DNA of 64,000 nt from Tetrapyrgos nigripes (GCA_013368315.1 JAACJM010000240.1:1-64000), one strand, 5' to 3'. Positions 12,643 through 22,776 are shown, numbered from the stretch's first letter. Notes: generated by a model not told the origin, from the letters alone. Translations and numbers: made by a program.

Positions 12643-13285
12643 CTAGTAGTGGGTTCTCAGGAAGTGCACTGCTTCTCTGCCATCTGCCGGAATGTTCAAT
12701 AGTTTTCTGGGGTCAGGTCTCTTCTAAGAAAGGTTGACTCAATAAAAGGAACATATGTGCAGACTCACGATGATAGAGGCCTGGACAACCTGAATATCAT
12801 CATAGCAGCGGACTATTTCCGGGATTATTGTGAGACTATGGAAGACATAGATATGCATAGATGCCCAGCGAAATAAATGACGAAAGGATTCCTCCTTCAT
12901 GACAGATAGCCTATCCTCGAATCTACAAAACAAACAGTAAAAACAGCAGGATGCACATGAATAGTAAGTACTTTAAAATATACTAGAAAACATGTAACTC
13001 GCACCTCCAGGGATCTGACTCGTGAGTAGGCCATACAGCTGCACGGACTCCCTCTTCCCGACAACGTTCCAACGCATCTCGAGCTTCGGAGATGTAGTGC
13101 TCCAGACCATGAAGAGTCAGGCAAGGATAGTGATAGCGAAGGACGAAGAGTCCAAAAGATATGAGAATGACAATGACTGAATATCGGAATAGAGACCTGA
13201 GGATTGAGACCGAGGAAGCGTCCACCTGAGTAACTACCCCATTCGGCAATGGTGCTCTCAGGAAGTTGGACGCAACGCTAGGCAT
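12643..13285 (-). CDS. Small single-TM protein, TM-family copy 3 (three exons)
   Basis: Exon 1 at 13285-13005, exon 2 at 12922-12769 (154 bases) and exon 3 at 12723-12643 join through GT-AG introns in consistent phase to give 171 codons plus stop. The membrane segment (VIVILISFGLFVLRY) and the EDRLSVMKEESFRHLFRW block match copy 1. The C-terminus is about eight residues shorter because of a TAG in the last exon and a small deletion. The start is the conserved MPS codon; the frame is also open a little upstream. Function unknown. The downstream tail of this copy is interrupted by the TIR element at 11688-12381. Confidence 0.55.
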
Positions 13286-13610
13286 GAGGAACAATGAGGT
13301 ATGCAATCTTATTGGTTCTGTGTGGTACGATGCTCAATCTAACCTCTGGTATGTGCACGGCTTTATACAGTGACTGGAGTTATTGCACGCTGGATATGAA
13401 GCACAATCAATCCCAAACCAAAAATGTGGTACCGCTCAGTTCGGTTCGTTCCAAGCCCCTTCTCTGATTGGCTGAATTTGCTTGGTGCTTTATTGTTTAC
13501 AATGTTTACAATCTTGTTGACATAAGCTTCAGAGGAAGTTGCTTCATACATCCTTTCGTCTCCCTTCGCTCTTTTGCTAGTCTCACTCGTTGTATCCATG
13601 TCCACCTAAT

Positions 13611-14204
13611 ACACTACTTTTAATTGCTACACTTGCCATAATACCTGAGGAAATCAACGAAACTTTGACCCTCCAAACGCGAAAATCAAGAATTGACAAG
13701 ACCAAAGGACAGTGTATGCTACAAGGGCTTAGATGTGTTTATACGCAATGATATTCTTCCTTACCCTTCTAACATTTGCCTCCAGTGCTTTCTTTGTCCC
13801 AATCGCAAGCATAGCCCTCACTGTCAACAGGAATATGATTCTGTATCTCATACCCACACTTTCCTCGGCTTCTACTACTCATGCAGAACTGCCTCAAACT
13901 CCCCCAAATGCTTCAGCCCATATGTCTGGTACTCCCAGACGTCGTAAAATGCCTCTAAAGAACATACACGGCATGAAAGCACAGTCAGAACTGCTTGTTC
14001 GTCTGCGCACCCCTGAAGCTGTCCCTTACGGGCCGTGATAGTTTTGTCATTGTTGCTACTGGTTTGGGCAAGAGTTGGGCAAACAAATTCGGTTCCTTCC
14101 TCACCTCAACTATCGTTCCAGCTTACTCAACAGGTACTACAAAACATCGCCTTATCTCTAGTGGAGGAGGAGGAGGAGTGTATTACCTGGGCTAGGATCA
14201 AATG
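13611..14204. other. Region with weak coding hints only
   Basis: A plus-strand frame at 13733-14038 begins with a hydrophobic, signal-like stretch (IFFLTLLTFASSAFFV). Another frame around 14031-14130 reads GRDSFVIVATGLGKSW, which resembles helicase motif I (AxxGxGKS). The two are in different frames and neither extends into a recognisable domain. Confidence 0.25.
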
Positions 14205-14616
14205 GTCCCACTTCTCTGTGTTACATTTCAACAAGGTGCGTGTTACTGGTCCTAACTGATTGAGTAAAGAACTGATTGTTACAAAGATAGTCTTATCACA
14301 CACGGGAACAAGCCACAACAAGCACCACTACTATCACGCTTGTCCCAACCACATCTACATTCCGCTAGTCTAAATGTCAACTATGCTCGGAATGCATACC
14401 ATCCTGTTGCTTCCCCAATATGCTTACCACTGACCAGAGATGTACTCAATGGGAGTTCCAGTGCCATCAATCATGCTTCTCAGTAAATCTCCACACAAAC
14501 TCGTATAACGGCCTATGCACTGTAAGTGTCTTTGGAAGTGCCGAGCATACTGTGCAGTACTAATTGACGGTATTTCAGAGTCTGGCTCCAGTTCCGACCA
14601 CATGTCCTATTTTGAC
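14205..14616. repeat. Left part of repeat unit E, second copy
   Basis: Matches 6000-6397, including TTCTCTGTGTTACATTTC and the block around ACAAGCACCACTACTATC. The match stops exactly at the left target duplication of the 4956-bp element and resumes after its right end at 19573, so the two parts were once contiguous. Confidence 0.8.
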
Positions 14617-15091
14617 CAAAGGGGTCTGGGCCAGAGAATCCCGTACCGGGGCTAGGTAGGTTCCCTGGCGAAGCCCTTAAATTTTTTTTTTACTGACTAA
14701 TAATCGGCAAAGGGCCGGCGGGGTGGCAAAGCCCGCTACCCACACGCCGACGGGCAGCAGGCTCACCCAGGCATAGGCTCGTGATCCCATTACTGTGTTT
14801 GCTCTCAATACCTAAAAGAACCAACAATACGAACTGAACCATATGTCAAGCAAAAAATAAATAAAAAACATCATCCAAATGGATCTTAACACGAGAAAGA
14901 CACTAACAATGATAATGGGTCTCAGTGAAGCCGTGGTGAGCTCAGTGCAACAATGCCAAACTCAAGTATGTTGGTACGTTCAATAATCTTAAGAGTAAAC
15001 ATTGTCCTCTGTGGTCTAGTGATGTTGTTCATCTAGCACACCAAGCTACCCCTGTAAATATGCTGAACACAAAGGTCTATAATGAGAGTCC

Positions 15092-15711
15092 ATGGTGTGC
15101 TGCACAGTATGCTCTAAGCTCAGGGAGGTCCTGGTAGGGGCTCGCAATCCAGCAGGAATCCAGCAGGAATCAGTGCTGGACACCGTAGCCTTCCAGCAGG
15201 TTTTCAGCATAATTATTCCTTATTTGGCAGCCTCAGATCTAGATCATCGGCTCCCTGTCCACCGTTCTCACTGCTGTAATAATTGCTCGCGTCGCGTACT
15301 CATCAGTATTCCGTTGGTCAGCAGGTTCTCCAGCTCAGTCTCAGTTCTCCAGAAGCTCAGTTCCATTTCCCGCACCCGCTTATTGCGCCCGCCATCACCA
15401 GGTAGCCATATGTATTCATTCACCTTTGACTACCAGACTCTTACATTTCCTATTAAACCCAACCTGAAATCAAAGGTTGACCTCAAGAGCTGCATTCTGG
15501 TTCAGAAGAAAACACGAAGATTAGGGGGAAAAAACCCACCAAAAACCAAAAACATATAACAACGCACATACCTTGGTAGGTGCCGTCATAGTTTGGACTT
15601 GAATGATTAATTAGGAATCTGCCAGGATATCTGTTCACACCGGTTTCTGCATCAAATCGGGGTCGGCATGGCCGCTTTAGGCTCGGGTCGTTACACACCA
15701 TTTGTTGCGCG
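15092..15711. other. Part of the 4.96-kb element without a supported gene
   Basis: A 155-codon plus-strand frame (15092-15559) is the longest here. It has no motif and no paralogue, so I do not call it a gene. Bases 14700-15090 are equally uninformative apart from GC-rich stretches near the left end. Confidence 0.35.
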
Positions 15712-16281
15712 TAGGGCTCCTGGCGGATCGGATTCGACTCGGATGCAGATGCATCTGCTCGGATTTGGTCGGTCAAACATCCCAATCCGCATCTGCGGAT
15801 GGCATCCGACAATCCGTCAGATTAATCTGCGGATAGTAGCCACCTGTGCTGTGTTGTAACACTGAGCCTGTTTCTACACTTTTTTTGATTCTTTTAGTGT
15901 AATTTTGTCTATTACTATGCTCTGATGTACAGTACTTATGGTAATTACTGAATTTCTCAAGTACAAAGTCTTTTTGGTTTCTAAACGAGAGAGGTTCTCA
16001 CGCTTGTTTTTGGTCTATATCCTGTTGTTCGAAAGCACACATTGCTTTCGGAGATACAAAAATCGAGAATGATATATATAGTACCTTGGGCAAGCCCGAG
16101 ACTGACCCAACAACCATTGGACAACGCCTTCCCACGCCATTAATCCATCCGCAGATAATCCTCGGATTGGTCGGATGGTATCCGCCGGATATTGAGCTCT
16201 CAGAGAAGCCATCCGCTATCCGAATCCGAGTGGCTATCGCTCGGATGCTCGGATGCCATCCGATCCGCCAGGAGCCCTAGA
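15712..16281. mobile_element. hAT-like MITE (570 bp) nested in the 4.96-kb element
   Basis: The left end TAGGGCTCCTGGCGGATCGG is the inverse of a right end finishing at 16279. The flanks are GTTGCGCG (15704-15711) and CTTGCGCG (16282-16289), an 8-bp duplication with one mismatch. The sides of the element are rich in CGGAT/ATCCG motifs that continue the inverted symmetry inward. It carries no coding content. Confidence 0.8.
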
Positions 16282-16289
16282 CTTGCGCG

Positions 16290-17318
16290 CATTCAGCCAG
16301 ATGGATGCGTATAAGTTCGTGGTGCATAACGTGTTGTGTCATGTTATGTTAATAGACGACAATGTTCATGTATGGTTATTTCAAGACAGATTATGCGGGT
16401 ATGACTTGCCACTGTTCCCCGATATTTTATACAATTTGGTGTACACTTATATAAGAGTGCAAGTGGTTGATTGAGTTGTCTAAAACACTTCTAAAGGAAT
16501 CAGCAGTACTATCTGGCATTCCCAGGGATATTTGGGTACCAAATGTCAATCTGCAGTTGATCAGCAGCAATTGTGGCTGAAAGAATAACCATTGTTATAA
16601 ATTCTTGGGCGTGTATGATCCACACTGCTTAATGGTAAGTGTATTATGTATGCATACAATTGCTTTCTGGTCAAAAATAAACAGTGCTAAGTGGCTGCAT
16701 ACATAGCGTTCAATGTTAATTCAACCTTTATGTGCAGCGCAAGCTTTTTTCTCTATACTATCTGACCTCAACTGCTAAGATCACACCCAGAGCTCAAATA
16801 TAAGAGCTGAATATGCATTTGGACTCAGCTGAAAGTCTTTGTGTCAAATGTCAATATATGCTGTGGGGTCTAGCAAGTTAGGTACAGGTTTGAGCTTTTG
16901 GATGATGTGCCTTTTGAAGTTTTTGCATGCCAAGTGCTTGTAAGGCTCTGCCAATTTCAGATGGCCGTAATATGGCTGGGTACTTTATATTAACAATTTG
17001 TATGCTATCCATGACATTTTGCTATTTTTTGACAATTTATGAAGCACTATATGATATCTCTAATTCAAGACGAATGTTCCAGATTGGTTTTGTATTAACT
17101 CCCAATTATATTGTGTATCACTCAAAGGATAAGGGCCAAAAATATTCAGGGAGGGCTCTTACATAGTTGAAGCATATCCCGAACTTTTACGAGGTCGAAA
17201 GAGCTCTGTCTACCCAACACGAGTCAAAGCAAAGACCAAGCTGGCATGCTAAGCGCCCAGGAAACGCGTGGGAGTCTATTGTGAGGAGTTCAGACTTTTA
17301 TTCTCTTTAGACATTTAT
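16290..17318. other. Part of the 4.96-kb element without a supported gene
   Basis: AT-rich sequence with two short plus-strand frames (16253-16474 and 16927-17166, the latter hydrophobic). Neither has a recognisable motif or a relative in the window. Confidence 0.35.
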
Positions 17319-17384
17319 GCGGCGACCCCAAAAACGAGGCCACCCGAAAAAGGGAATGACATTAGGATGTGAGGAAAAGGCTAT
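17319..17384 (+). repeat. 66-bp direct repeat, copy 1
   Basis: Begins GCGGCGACCCCAAAAACGAG and ends AAAAGGCTAT. It is identical by eye to 17904-17969, 585 bases away, although repeats elsewhere in the window are diverged. It lies downstream of the tyrosine recombinase gene. Split direct repeats are typical of tyrosine-recombinase retroelements (DIRS, PAT, Ngaro), but no partner repeats at the other side were found. Confidence 0.85.
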
Positions 17385-17903
17385 TCACTATGACAATCCA
17401 GTATCTATGTACTACTGAAGGCCGTAGTGTGGTAACGGTAAAAACCTGCAGGGAAAAACCTCATGGGAAAAATCCTCTCGTCAGGAAAAGTTTGCCATAC
17501 TCGGGTGAGAACATGAAAAAGTGGGCGGGATACAGGTGGGTGAACAAAGGATTTCTTGAGTGACGAAGGAATGAGAGAAATAAACTAAGGAAAGGGAAAG
17601 GAGATCAAGCACTATAAGTACTTGGAAGGAATATGAAATGAAGAGTTCAAACTCGTAGCAGACGAAGGATGTAGGCGACTAATGGTTTCACCAATTGTGG
17701 ATCGGATCACAAACCACTAGTAAGGAAGGTTTGGCTTCATCAACAGTGAAACTGTTTCGGCATACAAACCGGGAAGGAGGTAAGAAGCGAGACTCTGAGA
17801 AGTACTCGCAATTAGACTACATTAAACAAACTTTAACAACGACTAATTGCTCCGCCTTCAGTGCAAGTCTGAAGGGGCAAGGGTAGAAAATAAATAGGTG
17901 GAC

Positions 17904-17969
17904 GCGGCGACCCCAAAAACGAGGCCACCCGAAAAAGGGAATGACATTAGGATGTGAGGAAAAGGCTAT
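17904..17969 (+). repeat. 66-bp direct repeat, copy 2
   Basis: Second copy of the repeat at 17319-17384. The 519 bases between them code for nothing recognisable. Between this copy and the recombinase stop codon at 18223 lies a purine-rich stretch (AAG/GAA-rich, about 17980-18125). Confidence 0.85.
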
Positions 17970-18222
17970 GGAGCTATGAAGGAATTTGGTGTGGAGGGTA
18001 GGGAAGGGAATAGGAAGAAAGAAGAAAGTTTGAAGGAAGAAGAAATCAAGAAGAATATATGAAGGAAAAGAAAAAAAAAATCACGAGAAAGAAGAATAGA
18101 AAGAATAAGAGAATCAGAAAAAAAATCAAAGACCAAAGTCAAAAAATGAATCAGGAACATGGAAGTTGTAAGTAACCCAATGCCCTGAAACAGCAGCAAT
18201 TGGGGAGATAAACAATAACTCT

Positions 18223-19057
18223 TTAATGAGTGGGACGACCAAAAATGAGGGCATGAAGGAGGACCGGGTTCTTACGAACATAGATCTCAAAAGTGCGAGA
18301 GCCCCAACGTCCTGCCGCTTGAATAAGATGAGGAGGGACTCCTGCCTCAGCCATTGATGTAGCACCACCTGCACGCAATGAATGTCCAGCGATGTTACTG
18401 TCCAGTAAAAACCTTCGGAGATGTTTGATGAACCAATCACGATCCGGGACTTTGCCGTTGGCTGTGATCCAGAGTTCTGGGCGTAAAGGGAAGAGTTTGT
18501 CTCGGGATTCAAGGTAGGAGTGGAAATGAGGGGTAGGATTCGAGCGTTGAGATGTGGACTGGATGATTACGAGGTTTCCCTCGAAAAGCGGTCTGCTTTA
18601 TGACCCGGCAAGAAAAAGGAGTATTGGCCAGGTTCGGAGGTATCAACTGAATGACGCATGGTTGTTTTGCGACGGTTGATAAGCTTCTTGTTGACGGGGT
18701 CACATAACTCCCCTAATCACAGAAGAGCATGGAAACCTGTCAGTAACATAGCTTTGAAGAGGAAGTCGTCATGGGATTCAGATGAGGAGAGTGCATCAAT
18801 AATGATTTCGAGTTGGTCATGGGATATAGGGAGTTTTCGGGTAATAGGGGTACCCCAGCGCCGTAAACAACCAGCCATTGTGCGAGTGACCAGGGGTGAA
18901 TTACGTGCCTGGCGGACATCTGGGTAATGAACTTCCAATTCATTCGCAATGCCAGATAGATAGTTGTTGACGAAGCGGGGGTTAATGTGTGCGGACATGA
19001 AGAAGACGTGAGTGGGAAAGCAGGGGTCAGCGAACGCGTGCAGATACCCACCCACAC
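18223..19057 (-). pseudogene. Tyrosine recombinase ('DNA breaking-rejoining enzyme' type)
   Basis: Catalyses DNA strand exchange through a tyrosine nucleophile in intact relatives. Visible family features, in order, are FFMSAHINPRFVNNYLSGI (N-terminal core-binding part), LLTGFHALL, SFFLPGHKADRF, AGHSLRAGG (H-x-x-R motif), LIQAAGRWGS (His/Trp position) and FEIYVRKNPVL, where the Tyr is the expected nucleophile. The frame ends with TAA at 18223-18225. Two lesions are visible. A TGA at 18717-18719 falls where relatives carry the first catalytic Arg in RLGEL, consistent with CGA-to-TGA. A one-base loss lies just after KADRF (about 18574). The N-terminus is unresolved; sequence above 19057 may be an intron or an upstream exon. 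It lies inside the 14617-19572 TIR element. Confidence 0.8.
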
Positions 19058-19079
19058 TGACTAAGGTAAAAGAAGAGGG

Positions 19080-19480
19080 GTGTTCGGACAGGACAGCAAT
19101 TGCCGGCCCGGGTACACAAGGAATGCGAGCTCCAGATCACAAACAGCAAGCCCACTAAAGCACGGGCGAATGCGAGCCGCGGCGCGGATTGACCGGACAC
19201 TCCCGATCACTGATCGCCCATGGAAACGTAAATTTGATTGCTTCGTAAAAACCCACTACTTACGTAGCGGGAATTTGGAGCTGGCAAGCATGCTGGCGGG
19301 TGTCAATCTGGTGAGCTGTGAAGTTAAACACATAAATATATGCTCACCAGATGTTTTATGACAATTACACAGTATCTCTGAGCGCGAGCCGGGTAAGGTT
19401 CCAACTGTCCGGCAAAGCACGAGACTTGAGGTCATGTGCACATACTATATTTGGCAGGTAAACTCATGTGAACTTACCTT
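19080..19480. other. GC-rich right part of the 4.96-kb element
   Basis: Contains the short block CGTAAATTTGATTG with AAAAACCCACTAC and TACGTAGC (19207-19265), which recurs in diverged form near 10009-10060. No gene is supported. Confidence 0.4.
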
Positions 19481-19725
19481 ATATAGAAGGTAAGGTAGGT
19501 AGGTTCCTCAACTGAGGCACTAAATTTTTTTCCGACCCCCGGTCGTTAAATTTTTTTTTTCAGACCCCCTTGATTTTGACCCCCATCACACCCATGAAAG
19601 ACAAGGGATATCATCTTCAAGCCAATTTCAAGTTCGGACGACGGACTCGACTTCAGCAGCGATATCGCGCTGATGTCGTTCTTATTTGACGCGATAGATG
19701 AATGGCGATGGATAGGCATCTTGTA

Positions 19726-21145
19726 TGCAGCGATATGGCAGTAATATTGTCCGAAAATTCTGCTTTTTGCAGGTTCTGACTGTTTACAGGATCATGAATT
19801 TTTTACAGGTAGCCAGACAGAACCAAAAATTTTTCACAGGTCACCAAAAGACACTCCGATTTTTGCAGGTTGGTTTTCATGTAAGTCGGCAAATTTCACA
19901 GGTCATTTCCATTCAATTTTCTGCAGGTTTTAGCTCACAACTTTTTGCAGGTGGCTTGACAATGATGCTCCATTTTTTTTTCGCAGGTCAGATATGACGG
20001 TCAATTTGTACAGATGAAATTTGTGCAGGTTGGAGGCACTGCCACCGGTCAGCGGATCAGAGGTAAGCGGGCTTACACGTGGCTTTGGTGACATGGCCTG
20101 GGTCTTGATCTTTTTTTCTTTTTTTCTTTTTTTCTTCTTTTGAATAGCCTGTTGACATTTTCCAGGTACGTGTCCCTGTCAGCTATCTCTTTCACTCATT
20201 CCTCTTTGCTATACAAGTATGTTGATCAAAAAGATTCGAAATTTGGTTATTTCGCAGCACTTGTACTCGACAGGGTATAAAAAGCAGAAAAAATGATGAG
20301 AAGGAAGATAAGTAATACTGTTCAAAATAATAATCAAAGTTATAACTATTTGGGTATGTCACGCTCTTAGAGCACTTTAGTACTACAAAGCACATAGGAA
20401 AGCTGATACAGAACAGTACTTTTGCACTTTCAAACTCTGAATCACTTCAGATATCCATAAACTTACAGATAAACAAAGGGATTATTGGTAGGTATGAGCT
20501 CACCATCATCACAAAGGCAAAGTGGTGGGCAGACATTACATCAACAATAAATAATATTGGCGTGCTGCTTGCAAATGATCCCGCTTACCCGGACACTCCT
20601 GACTACAGCGCAAGTCCATAGCCTTTCCAGATTTAAACTTTAAGCAATTTGGTGGATAATCCTTATAACGTCTTGTATCCAGCCTTACTTATCAGCGATC
20701 AAATAAACACTTGGCAACAGGCCAAATGGTTGCCCGAATCCAGTGCCACCCTGCATGACAAAAGCCATCAAGTATAGACCTTGGATAGAACCTGTAAAAA
20801 TTACATGTTCACTTTCTTCTCAACCTGCAAATATTTACGATGTGGAGCCTGTAAATTTTTGAATGGAGGAGGACTTGCAAAAAAATTCTCATTTTGAAGG
20901 AAATCAACTTACAAAAAATAGCCATCCTAAGGAACAGACTTGTGAAATTTCCAGCAAGCATGGAGGACCTGTGTAAAAAAAGCTCATCACTTATTTTGAA
21001 GGGGGACCTGTGCAAAAAAGGACAGAAACTTTGGAAATTGGTCCAACCTGCATGAAAAACCATAAAAATTGCCGAAAAAGGGTCAACCTGCGAAAAAAAA
21101 GCCACTTTGGAATTTTTGGACAGTATTATTGCCATACTCGCTGCA
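19726..21145. mobile_element. Foldback element with splice-acceptor-like arrays
   Basis: Left end TGCAGCGATATGGCAGTAAT and the inverse right end (..ATTATTGCCATACTCGCTGCA) start two arms of about 300 bases. The left arm (19735-20040) carries about ten T-rich stretches each ending in CAGGT or a close variant, 24-36 bases apart. The right arm (20790-21120) carries the inverse, ACCTGCAAAAA-like motifs. The central 0.75 kb codes for nothing recognisable. It interrupts repeat unit E, as the continuous copy near 6515 shows. The target duplication could not be fixed, so the ends are uncertain by some bases. Part of the right arm recurs at the left edge of block D (51726-51900). Confidence 0.65.
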
Positions 21146-21321
21146 GCCGTTACTTCATATGTTCTGGTTGTGGTTGGGTTTGTAAGGGAGGCATGGAAAT
21201 TTATGGGTCTATTCATGGGTCTTGGCTAAGGTTCTGCCAGCTTGGCCACCATTGGTCCCCGCGGTGTTGAGGGTTTGAGACATCGGTGTGTTTCACAACC
21301 TGTATAGTATTATTCGCGTTT

Positions 21322-22314
21322 TCAATTGTTCAAACTAATATGCTCATCTTCTAGGCATCTAATTGTGCTACTTTGCTCTAGGTTGACTGTCGTTCCTGTC
21401 CTGGTAAACCAGTCATGTAGTCGGTACGTCATGGTGGTCTTCAATCTATCTTTCATGGGGCTTACGGCGGGTACTTTGATATAGGCATGTATCCTAAGAA
21501 TTACAATAGAAGCTAAATCTGACCAACATAATAACCGTCCGTGTGCTTCAAATCTGTACTCCATGAACCACATATCCTCGCCCACCTCGCTCTTCTTCAG
21601 CCCTACCAATCGCCTTCCCGGTAGATAATCCAGTCTGGTACCGCCTCTGCTACGTCTTCTCCTTCCCGCGTCACTTTCGCTATCCAGAGGTACCGATGTC
21701 GGTAACCTCAACGACTCCACTATCGTCACCAGAACGTCCCATACCGTCACGTAGTCCATTCCCGAGAAATGCACCGTTATTGGCCAAGGCAGCTCTGGAT
21801 GTACCACCGTCATTGACGGTAATGGTGGACTCGTCGCTGGTACAGCCAGATACCTCTGTAACTGCGTTGCTCCTTCACCCCGTAACCCAAGCTGTCGTGA
21901 CGACATGCGCAAGTCGATGTCTAGCCCAGACCCGGACCCCGACTGGAGGAATGGGATCACTGTAACGTTGGGGTCGACTTGAGCGGGAAGAGGGATACTG
22001 TAGAGGTTTGATGGTTTGAGAGGCGTTGATGACGGCACATGCACTTCATGATTTGTATTGGAATTTTGACGCTGGTGCACGGGCCAGGCTGAGGACGATT
22101 GGGGTGAGAATGAGAGTAGTGGGAATGAAGGTCGCTGCGACCTTGCAGTTAGATGATACCCAATGGCATTGTCCTCCGCCAAAAGGTATCCGGTAAGGTG
22201 CTGAATGAGATTTGTTGGGATGTCCGGAGTACTCATGTTCGCGGTAGTAGTCGAGGGTTCGTCGTCTTCGCTGGTATTTGCTGCTTGCCGTTTAGCACAG
22301 TGAGGATAGGCCAT
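21322..22314 (-). CDS. DUF6699-type gene B, intact reading frame
   Basis: The only unbroken DUF6699-type frame here. The ATG at 22312-22314 (MAYPHCAK) is preferred because copies A and D have the equivalent start; the frame is open further upstream to 22662. From that start the protein is 330 residues. It has a low-complexity Ser/Pro/Thr N-terminal part of about 110 residues, a linker with NLYSIPLPAQVDPNV and VIPFLQSGSGSG, and then the DUF6699-like block at about residues 130-250 (PPLPSMTVVHPELPW, DYVTVWDVL, TRLDYLPGRRLVGL, EDMWFM). The relatives A and C stop soon after this block. Here the frame runs on about 80 residues through sequence shared with repeat unit E, so the true end may involve an intron or the extension may be a chance read-through. 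Basidiomycete family of unknown function. Confidence 0.65.
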   Translation of the reverse strand: MAYPHCAKRQAANTSEDDEPSTTTANMSTPDIPTNLIQHLTGYLLAEDNAIGYHLTARSQRPSFPLLSFSPQSSSAWPVHQRQNSNTNHEVHVPSSTPLKPSNLYSIPLPAQVDPNVTVIPFLQSGSGSGLDIDLRMSSRQLGLRGEGATQLQRYLAVPATSPPLPSMTVVHPELPWPITVHFSGMDYVTVWDVLVTIVESLRLPTSVPLDSESDAGRRRRSRGGTRLDYLPGRRLVGLKKSEVGEDMWFMEYRFEAHGRLLCWSDLASIVILRIHAYIKVPAVSPMKDRLKTTMTYRLHDWFTRTGTTVNLEQSSTIRCLEDEHISLNN

Positions 22315-22776
22315 GGTTGCAGATGTACCTACATGTGTCGTACGGTCTGGAGTCTGCTTTGTTTGCCTCAAGCTAAGATAGCCTTCGTCGTCATGAGTTT
22401 GGGAGACTCTTGTGGGAGGATGTCGTAGTGATGGCGGTTGGTGGTAGAGATGAAAGTGGGGTGTGATTGGAAAGGGCTGTGGTGGACGCCTTATAAAAGA
22501 AGCTGAAGGGTCCGGACAATCCGAGAACCTGGATGCTGATATATGGAAATTTTTGTTCAAGCCGGACTGTATGGAACAAACACGGCGATCAATGTCAGTG
22601 GGAAGGATCAGGGGGTCTTCCCACTTAGGAACCATAAGGCCGATATGGAAATTTTTGGTCAAGCCGTACTGTAAGGAACAAACACAGCGATCAGTATCAC
22701 TGTGATTGGGAAGGGTCAGGTGCTCTCTTCTCGCTGATAGTACTTCGGTTTACGTGTTAGAACTTAGTGTCCTTAT

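Larger units (their letters stand above)
10473..13610. repeat. Tandem segmental duplication, unit 2
   Basis: Second unit of the duplication described at 6874-10160, same orientation. The spacer between the units (about 10161-10472) is unique and codes for nothing I can see. Differences between the units are scattered substitutions, small indels, and one private insertion in each. Confidence 0.8.
14617..19572. mobile_element. 4956-bp TIR element carrying a tyrosine recombinase
   Basis: Ends are CAAAGGGGTCTG and CAGACCCCCTTG (11 of 12 positions inverted), flanked by a perfect 8-bp duplication ATTTTGAC at 14609-14616 and 19573-19580. Unit E at 6390-6397 shows the uninterrupted site as ATCTTGAC. 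Poly-T runs (AAATTTTTTTT) lie just inside both ends, as in the 694-bp element. Duplication length and TIR style suggest hAT-type transposition. The only recognisable gene is a minus-strand tyrosine recombinase pseudogene, and I found no hAT transposase. It also contains a nested MITE (15712-16281) and a pair of 66-bp direct repeats. Either a larger non-autonomous hAT captured the recombinase, or a recombinase-type element is nested without visible ends. Confidence 0.8.

Noticed and set aside
13995..14195. Helicase motif I-like GRDSFVIVATGLGKSW in a plus-strand frame
   Set aside because: Only this one motif is present; upstream and downstream peptides in any frame do not continue as a helicase domain.
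15092..15559. 155-codon plus-strand frame within the 4.96-kb element
   Set aside because: No domain, no paralogue and no splice context; compatible with chance.
22315..22662. Upstream extension of DUF6699 gene B to the first in-frame ATG
   Set aside because: The equivalent ATG at 22312-22314 is the one shared with copies A and D; the upstream peptide is not conserved as protein and matches promoter-region repeats.
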